Below are positions 11,271-18,924 of a stretch of 64,000 nucleotides of DNA, in pieces. Position 1 is the stretch's first letter. Each line of letters opens with the position of its first letter. The DNA lies in contig NZ_CP092106.1 in NCBI RefSeq assembly GCF_029016485.1, positions 186,001-250,000 on the forward strand, in the 5' to 3' direction. Origin of the DNA: Vibrio sp. JC009 (GTDB taxonomy: Bacteria; Pseudomonadota; Gammaproteobacteria; Enterobacterales; Vibrionaceae). The position numbers were made by a program, and so were the translations under genes. A model generated the notes under the pieces. That model worked only from the letters and a program-made list of their open reading frames with translations, searched no databases and had not been told where the DNA came from.

Positions 11271-12379
11271 AAGTTGGTTTTGGCACGACAACACTTTGCA
11301 AGTGTTTAGTGGATAATAAATTAGATGGTATCGGGGTTTACTGCCAGAATATCTCCAAACACATTAGTGGAGATATTGAGTTAATTCCGGCAGCCTTTGG
11401 TAAGCAGCTACCCGATAATACTGTAAGCTTAGGTCAGTATTATTCAATTCCAACGTTACGTTACCTAGCCACTTCTACCTGCTTTAGTTTAAAGGAGCTG
11501 GATGGAAATATAGATATATTTCACGCGACGGATCATATAATTCCTAAATTCAAATCTGTTCCGGTTTTAGCTAATCTAATGGATCCTGTTCCTCTAATGA
11601 ACCCTCGGTGGGCATGGGGTAGCAGTAAGTTAGGCTTATTGAAGAACTACTTTTTTAAGCGTATGGCAAAATCCGCTGATCACTATGTCACCATAAGCGA
11701 ATATGTTGTTGATGATATAGTCAAGCACTTCGGTATTGAGCGTAGCAGGATTACTGTTACCCCGTTGGGTGTGGATGGTTCCTATTTCAATCAAGCCTCT
11801 CCTGAGCGTTCGTTCAGGGTTCTCTCTCGATATTCAATAAGTTCCAAATATTTTATTTTCATAGGAACTCTGCAGCCGAGAAAAAATATTGACCGCGTAA
11901 TTGAGGCTTATTTGGAATTGCCAGCCGAGTTGCGGGCAATGTACAAACTAATTATCGTTGGCAGATTAGGCTGGGGAGTGGAGCACTTACCTAAGATTAT
12001 TGATGATCTGGAAGGTAAGGGGCAGGTAAAGTGGCTGCAGTATGTAGATGAACAAGATAAGCAGGTCTTATTGCAGAACGCTTCAGCTTTAGTTTTTCCT
12101 AGCTTATATGAAGGATTCGGCTTGCCTGTGGTCGAAGCGTTTGCTTCTCGAACCCCAGTTATCACTTCAAATGTCACTTCTCTTCCCGAGGTAGCAGGTG
12201 ATGCGGCAATACTTGTTGATCCAACTTCTACGGAGCAGATTTCTAAAGCAATGCGAGAGGTTGTCTTAGATACTGAGCTGGCTGATAGTATGAAGAATAG
12301 AGGTTTTGATAGGGCGAAGTCATTTACTTGGAAACAGACTGCTGCTGAAACTGCTAAGTTATATAAAAGTTTATTGTGA
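11267..12379 (+). CDS. GT4 family glycosyltransferase
   Basis: A 370-residue GT-B transferase. The donor-binding half carries IFIGTLQPRKNIDRVIEAYL near residue 197 and the EX7E region PSLYEGFGLPVVEAFASRTP near residue 277, followed by SLPEVAGDAAILVDP, as in retaining GT4 mannosyl- and rhamnosyltransferases. It overlaps the Rmd-like gene by 4 nt, so a GDP-D-rhamnose or related GDP-deoxyhexose donor is a reasonable guess. It is the last gene of the left + strand block and ends at a hairpin shared with the converging minus-strand genes. Confidence 0.82.
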   Translation: MKVGFGTTTLCKCLVDNKLDGIGVYCQNISKHISGDIELIPAAFGKQLPDNTVSLGQYYSIPTLRYLATSTCFSLKELDGNIDIFHATDHIIPKFKSVPVLANLMDPVPLMNPRWAWGSSKLGLLKNYFFKRMAKSADHYVTISEYVVDDIVKHFGIERSRITVTPLGVDGSYFNQASPERSFRVLSRYSISSKYFIFIGTLQPRKNIDRVIEAYLELPAELRAMYKLIIVGRLGWGVEHLPKIIDDLEGKGQVKWLQYVDEQDKQVLLQNASALVFPSLYEGFGLPVVEAFASRTPVITSNVTSLPEVAGDAAILVDPTSTEQISKAMREVVLDTELADSMKNRGFDRAKSFTWKQTAAETAKLYKSLL

Positions 12380-12382
12380 CAC

Positions 12383-12421
12383 CCCCCTCTAGTAACTGGC
12401 TTGAAACACCTTTAGAGGGGG
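12383..12421. terminator. Hairpin between convergent polysaccharide genes
   Basis: CCCCCTCTA (12383-12391) pairs with TAGAGGGGG (12413-12421) around a 21-nt loop. It lies between a + strand GT4 gene ending at 12379 and a minus-strand gene ending at 12434, so it could serve both directions. There is no long T-run, so rho independence is uncertain. Confidence 0.5.
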
Positions 12422-12433
12422 ATACCCTTTATA

Positions 12434-13171
12434 TTATTTAGCTTTAAAAGCTGTATACTCTGCAGGAACACCACAAAAAATAACGTCTTGCCTATCAATA
12501 ATATGATAATGAATAGTTTTATCTTCATCTAGTAGCATATTATAGAGTGGAGCGACATATAATTCACCTTTTTCCCACTCAGACATCGGCTTTTCTATAT
12601 ATCGACTATAAGCAGCTATATAGACTGACGCAGCTTTAAAATGGTAAAGTCCGGTACAGCATAAATCCGATATAGGACTTTTTTCTGCTGTCTTTTCGAC
12701 GGTTCTCAAGTTAGTGTCCCTAGGCAGGACAAATGACCAGTTATCACCAGCCCCTCTAAATACTTCTAGATAACCATTTCCTAGCGTAGTAATTTCAGGA
12801 AATTTAAAGTTAGGCCTGAATGTGTCTATATTAAATATAGTAATTGGTAGATCGCTATATGAGCTATTCTTAGCTATAATTTCATCTAAACCAAGAAAAA
12901 CAGTTTCGGCTTGACCTCTGGTATCATTATTTAGAACAACAATTTCGTATTTCTTTATACCCAATGCAAGAATACGCGACTTTACAAATTCAACAGTGTT
13001 GTACACATCCTTTACAATAAATAAGAAGGGGAGTGTGTCAAAGTAGTTTTCAAAACTAGTCACAGCATGATCAAACAAAGACTTACCATGAGCTTTCAAC
13101 ATATATTTAGGTTGAGTGTAACCAGCTTTAAAAAATCTAGAGCTCATACCAGCCATTGGTATAATAATCAT
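12434..13171 (-). CDS. Nucleotidyltransferase-like protein (NTP_transferase fold)
   Basis: A 245-residue sugar-nucleotidyltransferase-like protein. It begins IIIPMAGMSSRFFKAGYTQP, a variant of the GxGxR nucleotide loop, with QPKYMLKAHGKSLFDHAV supplying the KPLL-like segment. The FNIDTFRP stretch near residue 112 could hold the catalytic metal Asp. The GxGxR loop reads GMSSR. Paralogues at 16712 and 18120 share the same start pattern. It overlaps the upstream kinase-like gene by 4 nt and is third in a minus-strand set with a HAD protein. It probably activates a phosphorylated small molecule for glycan decoration; substrate and nucleotide are unknown. Confidence 0.68.
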   Translation of the reverse strand: MIIIPMAGMSSRFFKAGYTQPKYMLKAHGKSLFDHAVTSFENYFDTLPFLFIVKDVYNTVEFVKSRILALGIKKYEIVVLNNDTRGQAETVFLGLDEIIAKNSSYSDLPITIFNIDTFRPNFKFPEITTLGNGYLEVFRGAGDNWSFVLPRDTNLRTVEKTAEKSPISDLCCTGLYHFKAASVYIAAYSRYIEKPMSEWEKGELYVAPLYNMLLDEDKTIHYHIIDRQDVIFCGVPAEYTAFKAK

Positions 13172-14754
13172 TTTTCTAACCTCTGTAATATTTGATATAG
13201 TCGGAATACATTAGCGAATAAGGCCTTTTGTCGTTGGGGATCATCGGAGTGTAAAGGCAGCATAGATAAAAATAACTGTATTTGCATAGCATACAAATTC
13301 AAAATGCTAATTCCAAATTTTTCCAGTACTAGGTCCGAAAATATCTTTTGGATTTGCCTATGCTTTTGAGATGACTCTATGCGGAAGTTGATTGAATCAC
13401 TTTCAATAGATACATCGTAATATCCAGCAATAATCCAATCATACATCCCTAAAATGGAATGGCTTAATTTTGCAAGATCGTAGCGAATGTCACCATATAT
13501 AGAGAGTTGATTCTCTGGAGTTATACCCCTGGGGTCAATAGTTTTTACCCTTCCAGTTCTGAAATCATACAGTATGTTGCTGAAGCAAAAATCGCCATGT
13601 AGCACACTTAAGTCGAATTGTTTCTTCGGTAGATAAGAGTTGCTTAGTGTTAACACCTCGTCAATGGAAACCGTAAGCTCATTATTAAATTGCCAGATTT
13701 GCTTTCTGGAAATACCATTGTCGCTGCAAAAATCATCAATACGCTCGTTAGTTTTTTTGCCAAATAGCTCTTCAAGCGTATTGGCTGGTTCTGACTGTGG
13801 TTTTTTTACTTTATAGCAATCTTCTAGGAATTTCAGGCATCCGAAAATTATTTGCTTCCAAGCGCTAGATGATGTTTCTGAAAAAACAAATAGCTCGTTT
13901 AACGCTGTGTGATACAAATATTCTAGTTTATAAGATACTCTATTCTCATTATTTGTTGTTCCAAGGTATTGTGGAATATATCCTCGAAGTTTTTTAGGTA
14001 ATGTTTCAAACCAGTGTGCTTCAGCTTCTATTTTTAGGTTCTTATCACTAGATTTCTCAATCCAGTCTGACGTTATCTTTAGCTGATTAAATGCTCTTTG
14101 TGTAGTAAACTTAGCCTTGGAGCGGTAGTAAGTATTTACATGGCCGAAATCTAGCCAGGAGTCTAGCCTTATTGTGTCAAGAGCTACTGAACTGTGGTAC
14201 CGATTCAGGCCTTCAATATAATCCCAGCTACTTTGGGTTATACACTTTATCAGTTGTCTTGGTTGACTAAACTTGAAGTAACCACTAACGACATTATTTG
14301 TATCGACGTCTAAACCTAAGTCAGAATTCTGTACCCATTGTGATTTATTATTCGTAACCACGGCCCAATTATAGCTGTCTTTTACTTCGGTTATACCAAT
14401 AATATCATCTCCCTCAGGGAGAGAGTCAAACAGAGTATCACCGTACAAAACATGAAGAGGTGTATCTAAACTGTGGTCAGCTAGATTTAATGCTGCAACC
14501 AGAGCTGCGCCGATAGAAAGGTTTTCAGGGATACGTAAAATGTGCACAGAGTGATCTGAAAGCCACTTTTCATCAATAGCAGAAATCCTGTAGGAGTCGG
14601 GAATTGACAGATAAATACTGACATTCTGAGGAGCAAGCTTGACTTGGTGCTGAAATAATCTACGGTTTCCCAAAGGGAGGAAGCTCGGTGGAATCTTTCC
14701 TAGCTCGGACTTTAGTTCTTGCTCTATATATGCTGAAGACATGATTAAGAGCAT
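13168..14754 (-). CDS. Fusion: degenerate nucleotidyltransferase-like domain plus APH/choline-kinase-like phosphotransferase
   Basis: A 528-residue two-domain protein. Residues 1 to about 230 follow a nucleotidyltransferase fold (LPLGNRRLFQHQ, then IGAALVAALNLAD and HVLYGDTLFDSL), but the GxGxR loop is missing and the usual KP(L) before the LPLGN region reads SF, so this half may bind rather than activate. Residues about 240-528 resemble aminoglycoside/choline phosphotransferases: VLHGDFCFSNILYD holds the catalytic Asp and Asn of the Brenner motif and TIDPRG the metal-binding Asp. LicC-LicA style fusions of cytidylyltransferase and choline kinase are known elsewhere, so phosphorylation of an alcohol or sugar for activation is likely. 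Overlaps both neighbours. Confidence 0.68.
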   Translation of the reverse strand: MLLIMSSAYIEQELKSELGKIPPSFLPLGNRRLFQHQVKLAPQNVSIYLSIPDSYRISAIDEKWLSDHSVHILRIPENLSIGAALVAALNLADHSLDTPLHVLYGDTLFDSLPEGDDIIGITEVKDSYNWAVVTNNKSQWVQNSDLGLDVDTNNVVSGYFKFSQPRQLIKCITQSSWDYIEGLNRYHSSVALDTIRLDSWLDFGHVNTYYRSKAKFTTQRAFNQLKITSDWIEKSSDKNLKIEAEAHWFETLPKKLRGYIPQYLGTTNNENRVSYKLEYLYHTALNELFVFSETSSSAWKQIIFGCLKFLEDCYKVKKPQSEPANTLEELFGKKTNERIDDFCSDNGISRKQIWQFNNELTVSIDEVLTLSNSYLPKKQFDLSVLHGDFCFSNILYDFRTGRVKTIDPRGITPENQLSIYGDIRYDLAKLSHSILGMYDWIIAGYYDVSIESDSINFRIESSQKHRQIQKIFSDLVLEKFGISILNLYAMQIQLFLSMLPLHSDDPQRQKALFANVFRLYQILQRLEK

Positions 14755-15125
14755 ATTTTTTCCTTTTTCAGTAGTTCGTTAATCTCGTCAAACGAAAGGG
14801 CTGCAAACTCCGAAGGTCTAACCGCGCGGTCATCAACATAAAAACCATCTGTGCCACACCATGGTTTGCCTACTATAACTTCATCATATGGGACTTCATG
14901 CTTATCTAGCCACGCAGTTATTATGGGTAAAGTATGAATGTTGATTTTCCCAACATTATTCTCATAAGTTCGCATATTGCGGGCAGTAAAGATTACAATA
15001 GTGAAACCTTCTTTTTTATAGCCTCTTAGCGTCTGAATTATGTCTTCCTTAGGTAACACATTTCTATAGTCCGAGGTGTTTGCCTTGGTTAAAGTTCCAT
15101 CCAAATCAACGATTATTTTCTTCAT
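14745..15125 (-). CDS. Small HAD-superfamily protein of capsule-locus type
   Basis: A 126-residue HAD hydrolase. IIVDLDGTLTK at residues 3-13 holds motif I (DxDGT), VIFTARNMR near residue 45 holds motif II (the Thr), and VGKPWCGTDGFYVDDRAVRP near residue 88 holds the motif III Lys and the terminal acidic pair. Such short HADs recur in capsule and LPS loci. ATG 15125 is chosen because the HAD core begins at residue 3; a longer frame to 15239 adds 38 residues with no family match. It overlaps the kinase-fusion gene by 10 nt. It may be a phosphatase of the locally made metabolite, or non-catalytic. Confidence 0.7.
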   Translation of the reverse strand: MKKIIVDLDGTLTKANTSDYRNVLPKEDIIQTLRGYKKEGFTIVIFTARNMRTYENNVGKINIHTLPIITAWLDKHEVPYDEVIVGKPWCGTDGFYVDDRAVRPSEFAALSFDEINELLKKEKICS

Positions 15126-15464
15126 AGCATTGCCGTCAAAATTTTCTCCAGTATGCAAGTGTAATAGATATGGAGTGCGCTGCAAACTACAAGTGTCGTT
15201 GATGTGTAAAATTAAACTGCCTAGAGTCACGAGTAACAAAACACATAGGATAAGTATGAGGCAGGTTATTTGTAGCAGTCGGAAAGCTCAGGGCCAGCTC
15301 TCTAGCTTGATACAAAACAACTGTGAACGTTTAAGATGGTTCTGGTAGAATCAACAGTCGGGAAATCGAAAAAGTATACGGTGTATAAACTCACAGACAA
15401 GTTTAAAGTTTTTTCTTTTTACGCTTAATTACAGCAATTCTATCTAATACTGAACGGTAAATTT
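15126..15464. promoter_or_regulatory. Divergent intergenic region of the two nucleotidyltransferase-rich blocks
   Basis: This 339-bp space lies between the minus-strand HAD gene and the + strand GDPD-like gene, so promoters for both sets should be here. TGGTAGAAT at 15343-15351 is an extended -10-like sequence for the + strand with a poor -35. The last 100 bp are AT-rich. No ops element, repeat or small gene was recognised. Confidence 0.35.
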
Positions 15465-16094
15465 ATGGAAATATTAGCTCACAGAGGTGAATGGAGTGAG
15501 AAGTGTCAGCAGAATACCATGCAGGCATTTGAGTTGGCTCTAAATAACGGCTATGGTATCGAAACTGACTTGCGAGATCTTAATCAAAATGTGGTTATTA
15601 GTCACGATATGCCAGCGGATGACGCGATGCTCTTAGAGCGATTTTTAGCCGTTTGCGCTAAGCATCCAAATGCAACACTTGCGTTGAATATCAAGGCGGA
15701 CGGGTTGCAGCAAGCATTAGTTAAGTCAAATATAGATAACCCTCACTTTTATTTTGATATGTCTGTCCCAGATAGCTTGGGCTTTATCAAAAATGGGCTA
15801 CGTTTTTATACAAGAAGCTCAGATATAGAGCAAGTCCCTTGTCTTTATAAAGAAGCTGATGGTATATGGCTGGATAACTTTTCGTCTAACCAAGTTGACC
15901 TATCTGCTCTTAAGAAGTTTCTTGATGACGATAAATTTGTTGTATTGGTTTCTCCCGAACTACATAAACTTTGTGAAAAGGACTACTGGAGAGAAGTAAA
16001 AGACTTCTTAAATATTTATCCACATTTTTCTGATAAGTTGAGTATATGTACGGATTATCCATCAAAAGCTAAGGAGTACTTTAATGTCGACTAA
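15465..16094 (+). CDS. Glycerophosphodiester phosphodiesterase-like protein
   Basis: A 209-residue GDPD-like protein. HRGEWSEKCQQNTMQAFELA (residues 5-24) holds the catalytic His-Arg and the Asn of the N-T-AF motif; IETDLRDL (about 32-39) and VISHDMP (about 45-51) hold the metal-binding Glu, Asp and the second His. The protein is shorter than bacterial GDPDs (about 240-250). No signal peptide, so it acts in the cytoplasm. It opens a tight + strand set with a HAD gene, two nucleotidyltransferase-like genes and a cupin. In such a setting it may hydrolyse or transfer a glycerophospho-type group, but that is inference. Confidence 0.72.
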   Translation: MEILAHRGEWSEKCQQNTMQAFELALNNGYGIETDLRDLNQNVVISHDMPADDAMLLERFLAVCAKHPNATLALNIKADGLQQALVKSNIDNPHFYFDMSVPDSLGFIKNGLRFYTRSSDIEQVPCLYKEADGIWLDNFSSNQVDLSALKKFLDDDKFVVLVSPELHKLCEKDYWREVKDFLNIYPHFSDKLSICTDYPSKAKEYFNVD

Positions 16095-16719
16095 GATTAA
16101 GGCTGTAATTTTTGATATGGACGGTGTGCTTATTGATGCGAAAGACTGGCATTATGATGCACTTAATAAAGCTTTATCGATTTTTGGTTTGGAAATAAGT
16201 CGACATGAACACTTAGTAACTTTCGATGGGTTATCGACCAACCAGAAGCTTAAAATGCTCTCGAAAACTTATGTTTTGCCAGAGTCATTGCATGTCTTTA
16301 TAAACGAGATGAAGCAGCAGTATACGATGGATATTACGCACCAGCTCTGTAAACCAGTGTTCCATACACAGTATGCACTATCAAAACTAAAAGAGAATGG
16401 CTTTCAGCTTGCTGTAGCTTCAAACTCAATAAGAAATACCGTTAAAGTGATGATGGAAAAGTCTGAGCTAATGAAATACCTGAGTTTCTACCTTTCTAAC
16501 CAAGATGTTGCAAAAGGAAAGCCTGATCCAGAGATATATAACTTAGCAATATCTAAACTTGGTCTGAAGCCAGAAGAATGTGTGATAGTTGAAGATAATG
16601 AGAATGGGATTAAAGCGGCACTTGCTTCAGGTGCACATGTTCTTAAGGTTGAAACAATTTATGATGTAAATTATGACAATATTTCTAGTTTTATAAATAA
16701 GGTTGAGAGTAATGATTAA
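16084..16719 (+). CDS. HAD-superfamily hydrolase, beta-phosphoglucomutase-like
   Basis: A 211-residue HAD protein with a cap domain after motif I. VIFDMDGVLIDAKDWHYDAL (residues 8-27) holds the two nucleophile-site Asp; VASNS (about residue 116) is motif II; KGKPDPEIY (about 140) supplies motif III Lys; VEDNENGIKAA (about 160) is motif IV. The DMDGVLIDA...HYDALN pattern fits beta-PGM/phosphatase subfamily I. It overlaps the GDPD-like gene by 11 nt and the next gene by 8 nt, so the three are translated together. It probably removes or moves a phosphate on an intermediate of this set. Confidence 0.8.
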   Translation: MSTKIKAVIFDMDGVLIDAKDWHYDALNKALSIFGLEISRHEHLVTFDGLSTNQKLKMLSKTYVLPESLHVFINEMKQQYTMDITHQLCKPVFHTQYALSKLKENGFQLAVASNSIRNTVKVMMEKSELMKYLSFYLSNQDVAKGKPDPEIYNLAISKLGLKPEECVIVEDNENGIKAALASGAHVLKVETIYDVNYDNISSFINKVESND

Positions 16720-17809
16720 TATTTTGATCCCCTTGTCTGGAAAGAACACATTCAAAGTAAATTCCGTAAACTCTTTCCCTAAGTTTTTAAGTGAAGTGAA
16801 CGGAAAGCTATTGATTGAGCATGCAGCAGAGCCGTTTACATCTTTGGGAATGGAAAAAAAAATCATAGTTGCTGTACCTGAAAAACAGTCAGAAAAATAC
16901 AAGCTGAATAGTATAATTAGGTTGCTAGGTGAGGATATTCAAACATGCCTCATCAACGGTAATACACAGGGTGCGGTATGCTCGGCTCTTTTAGCTGTTG
17001 AGAGTTTAGACTTAGATTCGCCATTAATTATTTCTAGTTTTGAACAGGTTTTAGAGTTGGATCTGACACCATATATTCAAGATTTTATTGAAGAGAGTGC
17101 TGATGCTGGTGTCTTTACATTTGAGGCTATCCACCCTAAATGGTCATATGTAAAAATAGGTGAATACGGAAATGTTACTGAGTCAGCAGAAAAGGTACCT
17201 ATTAGCAAACATGCCATCGCTGGACTGTATTACTACAAAACAGCCCGATCATTTGTCGAGGCAGCAAAGTCAGTTATTCGTAAAGATGTAAAAACTAATG
17301 ATAGCTTTTTTATTTCATCTACTTTAAATGAAATAATCTTAAATGAAGGCGTAGTTCGGGCTGTTAAAATTGACAATAAAAAGTATTTTCATATAAATGA
17401 CGAACATACGCTTGAGAATTTTGAAATAAAATTGTCTGAAGATAGAGAAAAACATAAAAAAGCAATAAAACGAAGATCAGAGGACTATATAGTTGCTTTT
17501 GACAGTAAGGATATTAATTTGGTTTCTGGATTCTTTTCAGATGATTTTTCATTGACCGATCCAAGTGCCTCTATCCAAGGAAAGAAAGAGGTTTGCGAGT
17601 ATATCGCTGGAATATTTAATAACGTAAGAGAGCTTTCTTTTTCCAGTAAGAATATATTTATTACAGGTGAGCTACAGAGCATCATAGAATTTGAACTAAT
17701 TGTCGATGGGCAAACCTTAATTGGAACAGATGTGATACAGTGGAATAAAGAGCTGGAAATGGTTTCCATGGACGCTTATCTGTATGAGGTTAATAATGGA
17801 CAAGCATAA
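16712..17809 (+). CDS. Nucleotidyltransferase-like domain fused to a SnoaL/NTF2-like domain
   Basis: A 365-residue fusion. Residues 1 to about 235 have a nucleotidyltransferase-like fold: INILIPLSGKN at the start and FPKFLSEVNGKLLIEHA near residue 26, with WSYVKIGEYGNVTESAEKVP near 147 closely matching WSYAKVGENGLVTEVVEKVV of the paralogue at 18120. The GxGxR loop is absent, so activity is doubtful. Residues about 250-365 (YIVAFDSKDINLVSGFFSDD, then GKKEVCEYIAGIF) resemble a SnoaL/NTF2-like cone fold. ATG 16712 is chosen over TTG 16703 because of the GAGAG before it and the 8-nt overlap with the HAD gene. I know no described protein with this pairing. Confidence 0.62.
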   Translation: MINILIPLSGKNTFKVNSVNSFPKFLSEVNGKLLIEHAAEPFTSLGMEKKIIVAVPEKQSEKYKLNSIIRLLGEDIQTCLINGNTQGAVCSALLAVESLDLDSPLIISSFEQVLELDLTPYIQDFIEESADAGVFTFEAIHPKWSYVKIGEYGNVTESAEKVPISKHAIAGLYYYKTARSFVEAAKSVIRKDVKTNDSFFISSTLNEIILNEGVVRAVKIDNKKYFHINDEHTLENFEIKLSEDREKHKKAIKRRSEDYIVAFDSKDINLVSGFFSDDFSLTDPSASIQGKKEVCEYIAGIFNNVRELSFSSKNIFITGELQSIIEFELIVDGQTLIGTDVIQWNKELEMVSMDAYLYEVNNGQA

Positions 17810-18119
17810 TTTAGACAACTTTGTTCGTGGTTGGTTTGTGGGGGGGTTCGAACCAACTTTGTATAAAACAACGGATGTTGAGGTGGCGATCCAAAAGTTT
17901 AATAAGGGTGATAAAGAGGCAAGTCATTGCCATAAGATAGCTACCGAAATTACAGTAATAATTTCAGGTAAGGCTAGGATGGGGGAAAATATTGCAGTGT
18001 CAGGTGATATTTTACGTATTGAACCGGGGGAGTTTACAGACTTTGAAGCATTGGAAGATACGGTAACAGCGGTTGTTAAGCTGCCTGGTGCCCTCAACGA
18101 TAAGTATTTGGAGGATTAA
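17796..18119 (+). CDS. Small cupin-fold protein
   Basis: A 107-residue protein with one beta-barrel cupin. ASHCHKIATEITVIISGKAR near residue 39 gives the first motif with two His and one Glu, as needed for a metal site; GDILRIEPGEFTDFEALEDT near residue 69 gives the second, in which the usual last His is replaced by Phe or Asp. ATG 17796 has GAGG about 7 nt upstream; ATG 17784 is also in frame. It overlaps the SnoaL-fusion gene by 14 nt and is immediately followed by the next gene. It may be a sugar isomerase, an oxygenase-like enzyme or a ligand sensor; the set gives no clear choice. Confidence 0.65.
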   Translation: MDKHNLDNFVRGWFVGGFEPTLYKTTDVEVAIQKFNKGDKEASHCHKIATEITVIISGKARMGENIAVSGDILRIEPGEFTDFEALEDTVTAVVKLPGALNDKYLED

Positions 18120-18872
18120 GTGTTAAATATTGTGATTCCTATGGCTGGGCGTGGAAGTCGGTTTAGTAAAGAAGGATATGAACTGCCTAAACCTTTAATT
18201 GATGTGAATGGAAAGCATATGATCGAGGTTGTAATCAATAACCTCAAACCTGAATGTGATCATCGTTTTATCTTCGTTTGCCAACAAGAGCATATAGATA
18301 AGTACAACCTAGAAAATATTTTCTCGAAAGCGTGTGATAATTTTGAGATCATTGGTATAGATGGCGTTACGGAAGGTGCAGCTGTTACAGTTATGAAAGC
18401 TGAGCAGTATATAGACAATGCAGAACCATTGATGATAGCGAACTCTGATCAATGGATAGATGCTGATATTAATGTATATCTTAAAGATATGGATGATCGT
18501 CAACTTCAAGGTAGCATGCTTACAATGACAGCGGACGATCCTAAATGGTCTTATGCAAAAGTAGGTGAAAATGGCCTGGTTACCGAAGTTGTTGAAAAAG
18601 TTGTCGTATCCGATGAAGCGACCGTTGGAATTTACAACTTTGCAAAAGGCTCTGAGTTTTGCAGCTTTGCGAACCAAATGATTGAACGAGACATAAGAAG
18701 CAATGGTGAGTTTTATGTTGCTCCTGTCTATACATTTATGGCAGAACAAGGAAGTAAGATAGGTGTGTTCAATATTGGTAGTGAAGCTCATGGTATGTAT
18801 GGACTAGGAATACCATCAGATCTGACACTGTTTTTAGGCTCAGATGTGTGCGAGAAAGCAACGAATTTTTAG
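18120..18872 (+). CDS. Nucleotidyltransferase (NTP_transferase family), probably active
   Basis: A 250-residue sugar-phosphate nucleotidyltransferase-like protein with an intact signature: IPMAGRGSRF (residues 5-14) then ELPKPLIDVNGKHMIEVVI (21-39), including the catalytic Lys in PKPL. IANSDQWID near residue 104 supplies the metal-binding Asp. Start is GTG at 18120, directly after the cupin stop, with GGAGG upstream. It is the best candidate for the real activating enzyme of the set, making an NDP-linked product. Members annotated as capsular biosynthesis proteins are common in Vibrio polysaccharide loci, but the substrate is unknown to me. Confidence 0.78.
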   Translation: MLNIVIPMAGRGSRFSKEGYELPKPLIDVNGKHMIEVVINNLKPECDHRFIFVCQQEHIDKYNLENIFSKACDNFEIIGIDGVTEGAAVTVMKAEQYIDNAEPLMIANSDQWIDADINVYLKDMDDRQLQGSMLTMTADDPKWSYAKVGENGLVTEVVEKVVVSDEATVGIYNFAKGSEFCSFANQMIERDIRSNGEFYVAPVYTFMAEQGSKIGVFNIGSEAHGMYGLGIPSDLTLFLGSDVCEKATNF

Positions 18873-18889
18873 TCATCGTTTGCTCATCA

Positions 18890-18917
18890 ATTGAGGCCTC
18901 AAAGAAAAGGCCTCAAT
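18890..18917. terminator. Hairpin at the end of the nucleotidyltransferase operon
   Basis: ATTGAGGCC (18890-18898) pairs with GGCCTCAAT (18909-18917). It originally lay between convergent genes ending at 18872 and 20221. A degenerate insertion sequence entered directly beside it; the copied target ATAGAAAAA starts at 18916. Confidence 0.5.
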
Positions 18918-18924
18918 AGAAAAA

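Noticed and set aside
15126..15239. N-terminal extension of the small HAD protein
   Set aside because: The 38 extra residues do not look like HAD sequence and the motif I strand starts directly after ATG 15125.
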